From: Chytriomyces cf. hyalinus JEL632
Lineage: Eukaryota; Chytridiomycota; Chytridiomycetes; Chytridiales; Chytriomycetaceae
NCBI GenBank assembly: GCA_025435555.1
Contig: JAIWWG010000152.1
Coordinates: 1-52,247 of the forward strand
Direction: 5' to 3'
Length of the DNA stretch: 52,247 nt
Notes under the pieces: generated by a model
Databases searched by the model: none
Seen by the model: the letters and a program-made list of their open reading frames with translations, nothing else
What the model was told of the DNA's origin: nothing
In this document: one piece after another, positions 18,153 to 26,774 of the stretch
Layout: every line of letters starts with the position of its first letter
How positions within the stretch are numbered: position 1 is the first letter of the stretch
Position numbers and translations under genes: made by a program

Positions 18153-18557
18153 ATGTCTGAAACGCGTCAGCAGAAACTCGATGAGCTTGTCGAGAAGTTG
18201 GTTCAATCTCTCAAAAACTCTGATGCTCCACCAGTCTACGTGGACCCGATGTGGAACGCCAACGACGTCACCGCAGCGTTGATGAAGCGCAAGGATCTTC
18301 CACAAGAGAGTCTCTTTGTCCTCATGACGCAACTCTTTCAAGCTTCTCTGTCGCATGACAGACAAGTACTGATTGATTCTTCTGGCCACGAACTCGACTT
18401 CTTCGAACATGAGCAAGTCAGACACATGCATCAACACTACAGCATTTGGTGCGTCAAAGAAGGCAATGTGCCAGACACTTTGTCGATCTTTTACTCCAAG
18501 ATTCGCGACCACGTCAAGGGCAGTATCATGAATCATCGCGTGAAAGACTCATTGTAG
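18153..18557 (+). CDS. Unknown protein, paralogue 1 (VYVDPMWNANDV family)
   Basis: 134 aa, intact, not recognised. It starts with a helical, charged segment (TRQQKLDELVEKLVQSL), then PPVYVDPMWNANDVTAALMKR, a conserved-looking acidic/aromatic core (DFFEHEQVR, YSIWC) and a helical end. The next gene is its tandem paralogue. A TATA element sits 35 nt upstream. It is located in the compact viral-like block between thioredoxin-type genes; nothing indicates its function. Confidence 0.7.
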   Translation: MSETRQQKLDELVEKLVQSLKNSDAPPVYVDPMWNANDVTAALMKRKDLPQESLFVLMTQLFQASLSHDRQVLIDSSGHELDFFEHEQVRHMHQHYSIWCVKEGNVPDTLSIFYSKIRDHVKGSIMNHRVKDSL

Positions 18558-18640
18558 GATTTTTGACAAATAATTTGAAATTTGACAAATTAATTTTCCC
18601 TGAAAAACCCCCCTGATTCAAAAAATTACAAAAAAAAAAG

Positions 18641-19038
18641 ATGACAGAAACCCGGCAGCAGAGGCTTGAGGAACTTGTTGAGAAATTGGTCGCGTCACTC
18701 AACAACTCCGAAGATCCACCAGTCTACGTAGACCCGTCTTGGAACGCTGTTGACGTCTCCGCAGCATTGATGAAGCGCGTGGACATTTCAGACGAGAGTC
18801 GTCTTGGACTCATGATGCAGCTTTTCCAACCTTCTTTTTCGCTCAGCAGAGAAGTTCTGCTTGATGTTTCTGGACAGAAATTGATTTTCTCGAACGCGAA
18901 CAAGTCAGATACTTGTTTCAAGATTACTCTCTTTGGTGCACTGGGCAGGGCTGTGACCCAGGGCACTTGTCGGCATTTTACTTGAACATTCGAGAACATT
19001 TGTCATTCTGCACCATGGTGTGTGTGTCAGACATTTGA
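18641..19038 (+). pseudogene. Unknown protein, paralogue 2, with a 1-nt frameshift
   Basis: The first ~80 codons align with paralogue 1 (TRQQRLEELVEKLVASL, PPVYVDPSWNAVDVSAALMKR). Near 18880 one base is missing relative to paralogue 1. The annotated frame then degenerates and stops at 18985. The adjacent frame continues the family (DFLEREQVRYLFQDYSLWC, FYLNIREHL) to a stop at 19036-19038. Either a very recent mutation or a base-calling error; the downstream conservation argues that it was functional until recently. Confidence 0.72.
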
Positions 19039-19054
19039 ATAAAAAATTGCGCTG

Positions 19055-19672
19055 CTACAAAATCCCAAAAAACAGGGCGCCTGTGAACAAGGTGGCTGCC
19101 CCGAATGCGATGAGGTTTGCATGACTTTTGTGTTGGTCAGTTGTATTTGCGCTTCCGCCCTTCCGTACAATCCGCGCAATTGGCTCGTGAAGTTTGGGCT
19201 CATCCACTACACTTTTATGATTGGTAACAGTGGACTGAGAATGCGTTGGGTGCAGGTGAATGTCTTCTGACACGTGAAATGAATCTGGATTGCCTTTGTA
19301 TATGTCGTCTAAATCTTTATAGGTTACTGGATTTTCAGAGGCCACGCATGCTATAAATCCGTCGGTTGCGAAAAAAAAGGGGTGGGGCGGTGTTGGGTTA
19401 TGTGGAAAAAAATGTCGCATCATTTCGTAGACATGATCGGCGTCAGAATCATGCTTGATTTGCAGGTTGTAAACTTCGAAATTTGGTTTCTTGGACTCGG
19501 ACCTAGCCTCGGCCATCTCCTTGCTTAGATCCATAAGGAGTTTGTGGGAGGGCCCTTGGAACTCCGAAGTGACGATAAAAAATCCGGGCTTTCCCGTTGG
19601 AGATGTTAGATGCCAGGTAGGTGTGTAGCCTTCGGTATCTCGTCGAATGATTTGTGGTCCCACAGAAAGCAT
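19055..19672 (-). CDS. Thioredoxin-fold protein without CxxC, C-terminal membrane anchor
   Basis: 205 aa. GKPGFFIVTSEF and PHPFFFATDGFIAC resemble the two central strands and the Pro loop of a thioredoxin fold, but the CxxC position is replaced (SEFQGPSHK). A Ser/His/Lys-rich linker leads to a hydrophobic C-terminal span (LIAFGAATLFTGALFFGIL). Its layout equals the 17535 protein (fold, polar linker, tail anchor), so a diverged paralogue is likely. The ATG at 19672 lies in a CATG that also holds an ATG for the plus-strand gene. Confidence 0.62.
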   Translation of the reverse strand: MLSVGPQIIRRDTEGYTPTWHLTSPTGKPGFFIVTSEFQGPSHKLLMDLSKEMAEARSESKKPNFEVYNLQIKHDSDADHVYEMMRHFFPHNPTPPHPFFFATDGFIACVASENPVTYKDLDDIYKGNPDSFHVSEDIHLHPTHSQSTVTNHKSVVDEPKLHEPIARIVRKGGSANTTDQHKSHANLIAFGAATLFTGALFFGIL

Positions 19673-20180
19673 GAATTATTCTCTTTGTGAATGTCAATAC
19701 AAAAAAAATCATCCCTTGCGTTTTTTTTTGTTTTTGCATCGCAAATGTGGATGTGTGCTGGAGCAAGTGGCGTCCGGCCACGCTCAGCTTGAAAAAATTG
19801 TGCAACTTGATGAGCACCTTCTGCTGTGTTCTGAGCTCCTGCGCACATCGGTGCTGACATTCAACGACCCGAAACATGATTTGGACCAATGGAGGTACCG
19901 GGAACGGCTGAAAACCGTGGTTCAGTACTTGAATCATCTTAGCACTACCATTGTCGGTGGAAATCCGCCACTTCCAGCATTCACTGCTGACGCCAACTTC
20001 ACTGACCAGTTGCAAAAATCCGTCATTTGGCTCGCCGTACGGGCTTACGTCATTGAAGTGGCCTTACTGGTGGGTGATCAGGATTCTGATAACGCAGATT
20101 TAGATTCATTGCTGCAATTTGCAACCGCCTTGTACAAACAGCTTGTAAAATTCACCAAATTTGTCCGCGTATTGAACTAG
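19671..20180 (+). CDS. Unknown helical protein
   Basis: About 170 aa, mostly alpha-helical in composition (LEKIVQLDEHLLLCSELL, LDSLLQFATALYKQLVKF). It has no recognised family. The start is uncertain: the first ~35 codons pass through A/T homopolymers that look like promoter DNA, and a base error in the T-run near 19720 is possible. Its TAG overlaps the stop of the convergent 20177 gene within a shared CTAG. The tight packing on both sides supports a real gene in a compact block. Confidence 0.6.
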   Translation: MNYSLCECQYKKNHPLRFFLFLHRKCGCVLEQVASGHAQLEKIVQLDEHLLLCSELLRTSVLTFNDPKHDLDQWRYRERLKTVVQYLNHLSTTIVGGNPPLPAFTADANFTDQLQKSVIWLAVRAYVIEVALLVGDQDSDNADLDSLLQFATALYKQLVKFTKFVRVLN

Positions 20181-20836
20181 AGTCTTGAGACGCGAACGGC
20201 AAATGTGTACTCACCAACTGGATCGGACGGAGGAGTGAGCCACATGAGACGAGGCTCGTCTGTGTAAATCATGGTCAAAGTTTCATTCAGAGGACCCGGT
20301 GTACTTGTGGCTCGGAATACAGAACCGTGCTTTGTGGCTCCACCACTGGCCATAAAAATTGCTGTGGCTCCACCTTCCGGTCGGTCGTGCTTGACAGAAA
20401 TTACAAAACATCCGTAAGTACCAGTCCCTGGTATCGGGTCACTGGGTGTCGTTTGGTCTGCCTGCAGTGTGACAGTGGTGACTTTGTCGAGGAACATGCC
20501 TCCGAGATTTATTGCACCCCGCACGTTCAAATCACCTTGGATACCTACCCCACCAGTCACGACTAAAGCCCCTGTTTCCGGGTTCGTACTGGCAGTCGAG
20601 GCAGTGACTCTTAATAGCCCACCAATTTGCATTGATGCGGCGACAGACACGCCGCCAGAAACGATCAAAGCGCCAGTTCCAATGGACACTGCATCGTGCG
20701 TGGCAAGGATGCTGACCGTGTTCCCGACGGTGATCGTGTCCTGCACGATCAAATTGCCCGGGCTCCAAGATCCAGCTAGAACGGCGAAATCGCCAAAGGA
20801 GATGCCCCCCTCTTTCATCAAAGATGTCGATATCAT
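20177..20836 (-). CDS. Structural/fibre-like protein with TGALVVTGGVGI repeats
   Basis: 219 aa. Repeated strand-turn units (TGALIVSGGVSVAASMQIGG, TGALVVTGGVGIQGDLNVRG) are typical of beta-helical fibre or adhesin segments found in phages and many giant-virus virion proteins. A C-terminal globular part (about 115-219: FVISVKHDRPEGGATAIFMA) may be a trimerising or binding head. No signal peptide. Within this window it is among the best indications of a virion-related gene. The start could be the second Met at 20818. Confidence 0.68.
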   Translation of the reverse strand: MISTSLMKEGGISFGDFAVLAGSWSPGNLIVQDTITVGNTVSILATHDAVSIGTGALIVSGGVSVAASMQIGGLLRVTASTASTNPETGALVVTGGVGIQGDLNVRGAINLGGMFLDKVTTVTLQADQTTPSDPIPGTGTYGCFVISVKHDRPEGGATAIFMASGGATKHGSVFRATSTPGPLNETLTMIYTDEPRLMWLTPPSDPVGEYTFAVRVSRL

Positions 20837-20973
20837 CTGTGTTTATTATAAGTCTTCACACCCGAAATGGCAGGAAAAAAAAACGGGACAATCAACGCGA
20901 GATTTTATTAGTCAAAAATTTGAAAAATTTCAATATTAATTTTGTTTTCATGAATTTTTGTGGGAAAAGACGG

Positions 20974-20980
20974 TATAAAA
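20974..20980 (+). promoter_or_regulatory. TATA element before the zinc-finger gene
   Basis: GGTATAAAA is followed at once by an ATG (20982) that is too close to be the start. The ATG at 21040, with ACC before it and in the zinc-finger frame, is preferred. Confidence 0.45.
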
Positions 20981-21039
20981 AATGGAGCGCCGCTCACAAC
21001 GACTCCAATTCATTCCAGTCAAACTGACGCCCGCAAACC

Positions 21040-21664
21040 ATGGAAAACACAGAGACATTGTGTTCTGTCATCTACAAGCTGCCGAATGCATCGTCAATGT
21101 CGCAATTGAGCCCACCAACAACGTTCGAGAGCTGCGCATGGTGTGTGTGGTGTGGACAAAGCTTCACTGACCGCCTTGAATTCTGCTCACACATGGATTC
21201 GTGCCGCGTCTTACAACATGAAATGACCCATGAGGACATTGATTGCCATCTGGCAAATAAGTTCTGTTGGTGTATACGAAGCCTTCATCTCGAAGCAAGA
21301 GGCGCGAGTCGAGTACACCATGCCAGTGCCTGGACATGCATGCATCGCCTGCAAGGTGCCTCCTCCGCTCCCTAGTCCTTTCATGATCCCGTTGGATGGA
21401 TTCCGCTGCAGTCTATGCTATCATGTTTTCCCGAGCATGAACCGTCTGACATGCCACCATCATCGCGTGCACGTCCGAAAGCGAACTCAATGCATCCATT
21501 GTCAACATACCTCCCCGGCTCATGCGGTCAAGCTATTGCACCGCAAGCGATCCACAATCAGTGAGGAAGCCTTCTCTGCTGCACCGCCCTATGAACAACC
21601 TGTAACTCCAGAACCAAGTCCATCGACAAGGCCGCAGAAGAGGGTTCGCTTCGAGCCCAACTAA
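21040..21664 (+). CDS. C2H2 zinc-finger protein with a frame break
   Basis: The first frame gives CAWCVWCGQSFTDRLEFCSHM, a C2H2-type finger. From about 21245 the coding signal moves to another frame that runs to 21664 and contains CIACK, FRCSLCYHVFPSMNRLTCHHH (a second C2H2 finger) and CIHCQ, then a Ser/Pro/Arg tail. The two parts together make about 205 residues with at least two fingers, consistent with a viral nucleic-acid-binding protein. A 1-nt indel explains the break better than an intron, since no clear GT-AG pair is seen there. Role uncertain. Confidence 0.6.
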
Positions 21665-21764
21665 AGGAACATGAGGACATTACATTTGAATTGATGAATG
21701 CGTTTCATCCCACTCTTGTTGCGTTTTTTTTTCCATCTTGAAGTTTTATCGAAGTAAAGTAAAT

Positions 21765-22439
21765 ATGAAGGATATTGTCTTCTTCAGTAAATATCGCAAG
21801 GATGTCAACTCGCCAAAACTGCTGAGCCTGCTCAAGTTGCTGCCAGCAGCCAAAAACCTGTGTTACTACTGCATTGACCGCGATCCCGTCACAAAGAAGC
21901 GCAATGACGATCTGCTCACCCTGTTTGAGGTGACTGCCGTCCCAACCCTCATCATTGCGGGCGAGACGTTTGTCGGGGAAGATGCCTTTGCATGGGTCAA
22001 CCAGCAACTAGGTGTGAGCAGACCGCCGCCCGCTGCAAACTCATACATCCAGAACCAGGTATTACAACAGCAGCGATTACAGCAACTGAGGGGCCACCCA
22101 CATCAACTAGCCGCATCAGCCGCGCCTAAAGTTGTTGCGGATTCGGAAGTCACCAATCCATTGCCAGAACTGAATCTAATGGGTTTGGGGGATGATGGTG
22201 GCGGTGGCGGTGGCCTGAGCGCTAGTAACAGTGTCGGTGATTTCATGTACGCAAATCCAAATGTAATGACGGACGTCACTGGAATCAACGGAAGTGGGGC
22301 GGATACTGCGGATGGGCTGCTGAAGCCGATTCAGACCAAAGACACGAAAGGAATGGATCGCATGAACGAGACCTTACAAAAATACGAAAAAGAGCGCAAT
22401 CAACTGGGTGACGTCATGTTTGGAGCAAGGAGGATCTAG
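21765..22439 (+). CDS. Thioredoxin/glutaredoxin-like protein with a long disordered tail
   Basis: 224 aa from ATG 21765. Residues 1-85 show the fold: DIVFFSKYR, then LCYYCIDRDP, VTAVPTLIIAG with the conserved cis-Pro, and FVGEDAFAWVNQQLG. The CxxC site is absent from its usual place after strand 1; YYC lies later. The remainder is a Gln/Ala- and Gly-rich tail (DDGGGGGGL) ending in a charged helix (DRMNETLQKYEKERNQLGDVMFG). Similar proteins, with a thioredoxin-type head and a conserved short C-terminal helix, are known from nucleocytoplasmic large DNA viruses. It could be a structural or scaffolding relative rather than an enzyme. Confidence 0.65.
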   Translation: MKDIVFFSKYRKDVNSPKLLSLLKLLPAAKNLCYYCIDRDPVTKKRNDDLLTLFEVTAVPTLIIAGETFVGEDAFAWVNQQLGVSRPPPAANSYIQNQVLQQQRLQQLRGHPHQLAASAAPKVVADSEVTNPLPELNLMGLGDDGGGGGGLSASNSVGDFMYANPNVMTDVTGINGSGADTADGLLKPIQTKDTKGMDRMNETLQKYEKERNQLGDVMFGARRI

Positions 22440-22478
22440 TGAGTCTTTTTCTTCGCTCAAGGGGAAAGAACTTGACAT

Positions 22479-23042
22479 ATGCTGGATTTGTTTGCTTTGG
22501 TACTCACGTCGTGCTTGATTATCTGCTTCATTTTTCGACATCATTTATCGGATGCAAGAATCCGCGTGCGAGCTTTACTGGACGGGCGATCGTATCTGGT
22601 TCGTAACTCACCGCAGTCGCAGGAAACAGCAGAAACACTTGCACGCATCAATATGAAACTTGAGCCATTTCTAAAGAGTCTGAATGTCAGTCCTGATCCC
22701 GAATACCGCGGCTTTTGTGCGCGACTCCTTGAAAGATACAACCCAGAGGCTCTTTCGGAAGGTCGCATTGAAAAAGGACTTACCTCATATACAATCAACA
22801 AGGGTGATGCGATCGTTCTGTGCTTGAGGTCGAGAGATGATCGCGAAACGTTGTTTGACGAAAATCTGCTGATGTATGTCGTCCTTCATACTATGGATCA
22901 TAGCGCTGAATTTTACATGAATTTTAGGTACCTGCTTCAAAAGGCTGAGGCAGCAGCTCTATTCCAACCGGTGCAAGGCGATATAAACTACTGTGGCCTG
23001 AATTTACGTGGTGGGTTGGTTGCACCTTCCACATTTTTTTAA
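22479..23042 (+). CDS. WLM-like viral metallopeptidase relative with its HExxH site deleted
   Basis: 187 aa. N-terminal membrane span (LFALVLTSCLIICFIF). The core has the signature order of the WLM-like family found across giant viruses: TSYTINKGDAIVLCLRSRD, LLMYVVLH, AEFYMNFRYLLQKA and YCGLNL. Active members read LHELAH followed about ten residues later by GH. Here LH is followed directly by TMDHSAEF, so the Glu and part of the zinc site are missing as if about a dozen codons were deleted in frame. It is probably catalytically dead but still a complete ORF, perhaps retained for a structural role. It starts 39 nt after the thioredoxin-like gene. Confidence 0.68.
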   Translation: MLDLFALVLTSCLIICFIFRHHLSDARIRVRALLDGRSYLVRNSPQSQETAETLARINMKLEPFLKSLNVSPDPEYRGFCARLLERYNPEALSEGRIEKGLTSYTINKGDAIVLCLRSRDDRETLFDENLLMYVVLHTMDHSAEFYMNFRYLLQKAEAAALFQPVQGDINYCGLNLRGGLVAPSTFF

Positions 23043-23068
23043 CTTGTCAAGAAGCAACAACAAAACCA

Positions 23069-23880
23069 ATGCTCTTTCAGAACCTGGCCGGGGATGTGTT
23101 TAAAAATATCGGCAAAAAATGGACGACTGCAAGTGTGCAGCAAGGTGGGGCTAGTTTGTTGGCTTCGGAAGAGAAACTTTGCCTCGCCTATTTTCAGCTC
23201 AAACTGCAGGATCCAAGCTCTTGGGTAGCGTTCGATCATTCAACAGAACTTGAGGGCTTTAGGGCTTCGGTTTTGGTAGATCCATCTTCTGGTCCGCCAA
23301 TCTTCTGTGAGAAATTCCTAAATTGTGATTACAAAAATAAACCTGCACTGCTTGGGGCAATTTTCGCATATGGCAATCTTGTACCTGCCGACAATGGATT
23401 GACTCAAGTCGGGAAGTCCAAGATTTGCCTTGAAATCGCCATCAGGTTTGCGTTTCTTTCTCGAATGTCTCTCGGCTCATTGCACATGACCCTTAACCCC
23501 ATGAGTTCGGACCCATGGATGTCGCTATGGAGTGTTGTGGATTCAAGTTCGTGTATCGCTTTAAATATATCGTCGGGTCTCAAAATGTGATTTGGGTCCG
23601 AGAAGATAGTGATGTTGGACAAGACGGCGAACAAACCGCAATGTTACATCATCAGCTACAACTCTTGCTCTCCGAAATGGAATCGCAACTTGCGGTAGAC
23701 AGTAGTCGTCCAGCAGTCGATGAGACACTGGCGCTGCGGGATATTATTCGAATGTCTTCTGAACCCGGTTTTGGACAAATGGGGGGTGGGGCGCGAAGAC
23801 GTGTTGTCCAAACTTGCCTCCCACCTCGTGAACTTGCGCGCGGACGTTGAAAATGTTTCTGTTTTTTTTTCTTTCAGTTT
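23069..23880 (+). CDS. Unknown protein split over three frames
   Basis: The first frame (23069-23590) starts at a clean ATG, MLFQNLAGDVFKNIGKKW, with a globular composition. Around 23515-23590 a second frame takes over (FKYIVGSQNVIWVREDSD, HHQLQLLLSEMESQL) up to about 23780. There the G-run AATGGGGGGTGGGG coincides with a second switch into VGREDVLSKLASHLVNLRADVENV. The overall product would be about 265 residues, C-terminally helical. No family recognised. The switch at a G homopolymer suggests sequencing error; the earlier one may be real. Confidence 0.5.
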
Positions 23881-23892
23881 CAAAGATTGAAA

Positions 23893-24255
23893 ATGGAAAC
23901 AACATCGCTGTACAAAGCTGTAAAACGCGGTAATAGGAGAGTCGTTATCGATTTACTTCATCGTGGTATGACTGAAGCCATGCCAGACGCCATGGTTCTC
24001 GCATGTCGAAGAGGATACACACTCATTGTCAAAGTTTTGCTGCAACATGGAGCTCTCGCAACATTGGGCTGCTTATTGAATGCGGTGGATAAGATACATT
24101 ATTCTGTCGCGCAGTTGTTACTTGACAATGGCTTGGAGCCTGAGAGTCAAGCGCTTTGGTGCGCATGTCAAAAGTCAAACAGTTTGCAAATCGGCGGTAA
24201 CAACGCCACAGCAACTCGGATGGTAAACTTGCTGTTACATTCAACACAAAAATAA
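23893..24255 (+). CDS. Short ankyrin-repeat protein
   Basis: 120 aa. Repeated helix-turn units such as LYKAVKRGNRRVVIDLLHRG, LACRRGYTLIVKVLLQHG and YSVAQLLLDNGL are ankyrin-type, in the degenerate style of giant-virus ankyrin proteins. Ankyrin proteins of large DNA viruses usually bind host proteins; the target here is unknown. It ends just before a 75-nt gap to the convergent Fanzor gene. It may be a remnant of a longer protein. Confidence 0.72.
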   Translation: METTSLYKAVKRGNRRVVIDLLHRGMTEAMPDAMVLACRRGYTLIVKVLLQHGALATLGCLLNAVDKIHYSVAQLLLDNGLEPESQALWCACQKSNSLQIGGNNATATRMVNLLLHSTQK

Positions 24256-24332
24256 TGGAACACCAAAGAAACAACTAAGATGAACCAAAATAAATGGGAA
24301 AACTACTAAAAATTACGTTCGCCCGTTATTTC

Positions 24333-25763
24333 CTAGCTGGTAAATCGCGCCACCCTGCGCTTGGTAGTTTGTTCCGGAACCACCGTTTCATCATTGTTTT
24401 TTCTCTTCCTCCCTCCTGCACCTTGTTTCTTGGTCCTGGGAGCAAACACGGGATGATTTTTCCCATGCTCTAACGCATGCAAAACTTGTCGCTGGAAGTT
24501 GGCCAGAGCCATCACGTCCCGCTGCCACCACCTGCCGCATGTTTCGTTTTTGCAACGTAGCAAGTGATGAATGTCGCGAGTCCCGCCATCCGGTGTCTGT
24601 CGACTAAGCGGATGTCCCACCTCCGAATTACAGTGTGGACATACACTGGACGTATACCACTCGTCCACAGTGACTGTCTTGAAGTGCCGGGCCATGATTC
24701 GACGGATTCCAACTCCCGGAGTTGGTGCTTGATTTTTGATGTTCGGGGTCATCCCCCAGTTTCCCCAGCAAAGTACCAGCTCCCGGTCACCGTCTTTGAA
24801 CTTGGACCGGATGTTGTTGGCCAATTTGCTTTCGGAACTTCGGACCCCAAGCTGGGCTCGGTATTTGCGGCGCCGGTGTTGTTGATTCTGGAAGAAATCC
24901 GACAAGACATGTTTCCAGCGATGTCGCTCAACCAAGTACGCGCGGAACCGCTCAAGGTTGGATGAAGAATGCGAACCCGTGTAGTCTTGTGCATATCCCA
25001 TGCTGATGAGCGTTTCGAGCGTTACCACTCGGTTCACATCTCCAAAGTCGGTGTTTTGAACAAACGTCAAGGCGTTTCCATCCTTGTCTCGCACCACTCT
25101 CGAAATAGACCCATTGTACTCATCCTGGTTCCGCTTCAAGTAAGCTTCGCGTCGACGCTGAACCATCGTATACTTGATGACACCCCCACCTTTGCACCCA
25201 GTTCCAATCGTCAAAATGTTCTTCTTGCCCGGGTCGACAAAGAGTAAGCGGTACTTCTGGGAATCCATAAGATCCATTCTGTCTTGCTCGGGTAACTTTG
25301 TGACATACGGGAATTCAGTGTTGAAGTCTTTCCGATTGTTGACAGATTTGCAGTCCGCGTGGCCAGCAAGATAAGCTTCCTCGTTGACATAGTGGATACC
25401 AGCCTTGTGACCGTCCGTCGTGACCGTGTTCTTGAACATCATGGCTCCATATTTTAGAAACCCAAATTCACGGTTTTTCTTGCGTTTCTTTTTCTTGCTC
25501 CGCCTGCGACCATGGAACCTACACACATACTGCCAGAGACTTGTGTTGAAAAGCGACGGGTTGACATCTGGAAGAAATTTGTTGACGGACGAGAACAAAT
25601 CACCCTTTCCCTTGAACTTGGACAAGTCGTGCCCCTGTCTTGCCATCCACACCCGCAACGCATCAAAGTCGGTCTTGTCCTGAAACACAAGGTCTACCAT
25701 TGCTCCAGTGTTGAGCGTGATGGAGCCTGGTACGTGAGTCGTACGAAGTGGGGTAGGGTTCAT
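24333..25763 (-). CDS. Fanzor (TnpB-like RNA-guided nuclease), C-terminal RuvC part
   Basis: 476 aa. RuvC-I is LLFVDPGKKNILTIG (Asp177). Residues RELVLCWGNWG (about 327-337) fit the RuvC-II region, with Glu328 a possible catalytic acid. A zinc ribbon follows: CPHC (375/378) and CKNETC (404/409). RuvC-III is WQRDVMALANF (Asp416). This order of motifs is that of Fanzor/TnpB nucleases, which use an RNA encoded at the element end to cut DNA. Basic clusters at 86-99 and near the C-terminus (RKRKNN, KRRVAR) suit nuclear import. The N-terminal lobe is in a separate frame overlapping by ATGA (25760-25763). The 3' flank (24255-24332) is where a guide RNA would be expected, but no structure is evident by eye. 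All catalytic residues I can place are present. Confidence 0.9.
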   Translation of the reverse strand: MNPTPLRTTHVPGSITLNTGAMVDLVFQDKTDFDALRVWMARQGHDLSKFKGKGDLFSSVNKFLPDVNPSLFNTSLWQYVCRFHGRRRSKKKKRKKNREFGFLKYGAMMFKNTVTTDGHKAGIHYVNEEAYLAGHADCKSVNNRKDFNTEFPYVTKLPEQDRMDLMDSQKYRLLFVDPGKKNILTIGTGCKGGGVIKYTMVQRRREAYLKRNQDEYNGSISRVVRDKDGNALTFVQNTDFGDVNRVVTLETLISMGYAQDYTGSHSSSNLERFRAYLVERHRWKHVLSDFFQNQQHRRRKYRAQLGVRSSESKLANNIRSKFKDGDRELVLCWGNWGMTPNIKNQAPTPGVGIRRIMARHFKTVTVDEWYTSSVCPHCNSEVGHPLSRQTPDGGTRDIHHLLRCKNETCGRWWQRDVMALANFQRQVLHALEHGKNHPVFAPRTKKQGAGGRKRKNNDETVVPEQTTKRRVARFTS

Positions 25764-26602
25764 GGTCTTTCTGCTTCGAGGAGCCGGTTGATGGCAATCA
25801 TGTAGGGGAGAAACACGGCAGGCTTCATCGACGATGACTTGAGATGCAGAAACAACTTGTCATGCTGGGTACACGGTGGAATTAGCGACTTGGCCCTCTC
25901 CACTATTTTCTCGGCCCATGCGTCCAATGGTTCCGGTTCCTTCACGTACGCGAACATCAGTCTCTGAATTACTTTAGACCCATCAGCCTTGATAATTTTG
26001 CGTTGCTCCTTTGTCAAATCGGCCACAGTTGTCTGGTTAAAGATTGCGAGCCAGTGAAGCTCTACTGAGAGCCGAATAAACCGCTTCAAATACTGAGGGA
26101 AGTGGAGGGCAACATTGTTCCGATATGCCGTTTCCATTTGCACTGCCATTCCACCAAAGACGTGACTGAGGTTACTGCCATTTCCCCGCAGGTCTTCAAG
26201 CGTACCATGATCAATGTATTGGCTGTAGAGGTCCATGTATCGTGTCATTTTGATTCTTGTTTCCTCCTTGAAAGGAGGTCCCTGTTTCTTCTCCAGTGAT
26301 GAAGTTGTCACGGTGGACAACATGTGTCTAAAGAAAGTCTCGTCAATTGCTAGATCAGAGGAAACCCGAGAGGCAGTGTCGTGGTTGAAGTGGTCTATGG
26401 GGTTACTGGCACCACCACCGGCCAGTTGCATGACATTGTCGAATCGGTCCAGGATGACAAGTTTGGCCAGGAACAGAGCAACTTCAAAGCATTTGCTGGC
26501 TCTGAGGACGGCATCCTGGATACGGTCCTGGAAACGCGGCCGGAAGAGGAGTTGAAAGCGGGTCAGAAGAACTCGCTCCGTTTTTTCAACCTTTGCTGCC
26601 AT
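25760..26602 (-). CDS. Fanzor N-terminal lobe (recognition/wedge region), frame-split from the nuclease part
   Basis: 280 aa, mainly alpha-helical, beginning with a basic segment (LLTRFQLLFRPRFQDRIQDAVLR) and ending in MIAINRLLEAERP. Fanzor proteins run straight from such a helical N-terminal half into a short strand with a PLRTxxVPxxITLxT signature, which here opens the following frame (PLRTTHVPGSITLNT). The two ORFs thus add up to one protein of about 756 residues, in the size range of Fanzors. The break is a single-base shift at an ATGA stop-start. It may be a mutation, a sequencing error or translation as two coupled polypeptides. A TATA element (26633-26640) lies 30 nt upstream. Confidence 0.8.
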   Translation of the reverse strand: MAAKVEKTERVLLTRFQLLFRPRFQDRIQDAVLRASKCFEVALFLAKLVILDRFDNVMQLAGGGASNPIDHFNHDTASRVSSDLAIDETFFRHMLSTVTTSSLEKKQGPPFKEETRIKMTRYMDLYSQYIDHGTLEDLRGNGSNLSHVFGGMAVQMETAYRNNVALHFPQYLKRFIRLSVELHWLAIFNQTTVADLTKEQRKIIKADGSKVIQRLMFAYVKEPEPLDAWAEKIVERAKSLIPPCTQHDKLFLHLKSSSMKPAVFLPYMIAINRLLEAERP

Positions 26603-26632
26603 GAATAAAATAGCAAGAGGGAATGAGGCTTC

Positions 26633-26640
26633 TTTTTATA
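26633..26640 (-). promoter_or_regulatory. TATA element for the Fanzor gene
   Basis: Minus-strand TATAAAAA ends about 30 nt before the ATG at 26602. It is the same style as the TATA elements of neighbouring island genes, so the Fanzor appears to be expressed by the island's own type of promoter. Confidence 0.5.
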
Positions 26641-26774
26641 GCTGTTCCTGCTAATTACTCATTTCATTATTTTTTTTTTCTTTTCTTTTTTTTTTGTAAT
26701 TTGGAGACTGTGCCACCAGGACGCGGCTCAAAGCACGGACCACAGGGCCTGGGCTCGCGTAAAGAGGGACGGGA

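Noticed and set aside
24333-26602. IS607/IS605-type transposon carrying TnpB
   Set aside because: No serine recombinase or Y1 transposase frame lies nearby, and the long N-terminal lobe and zinc-ribbon style fit Fanzor rather than bacterial TnpB.
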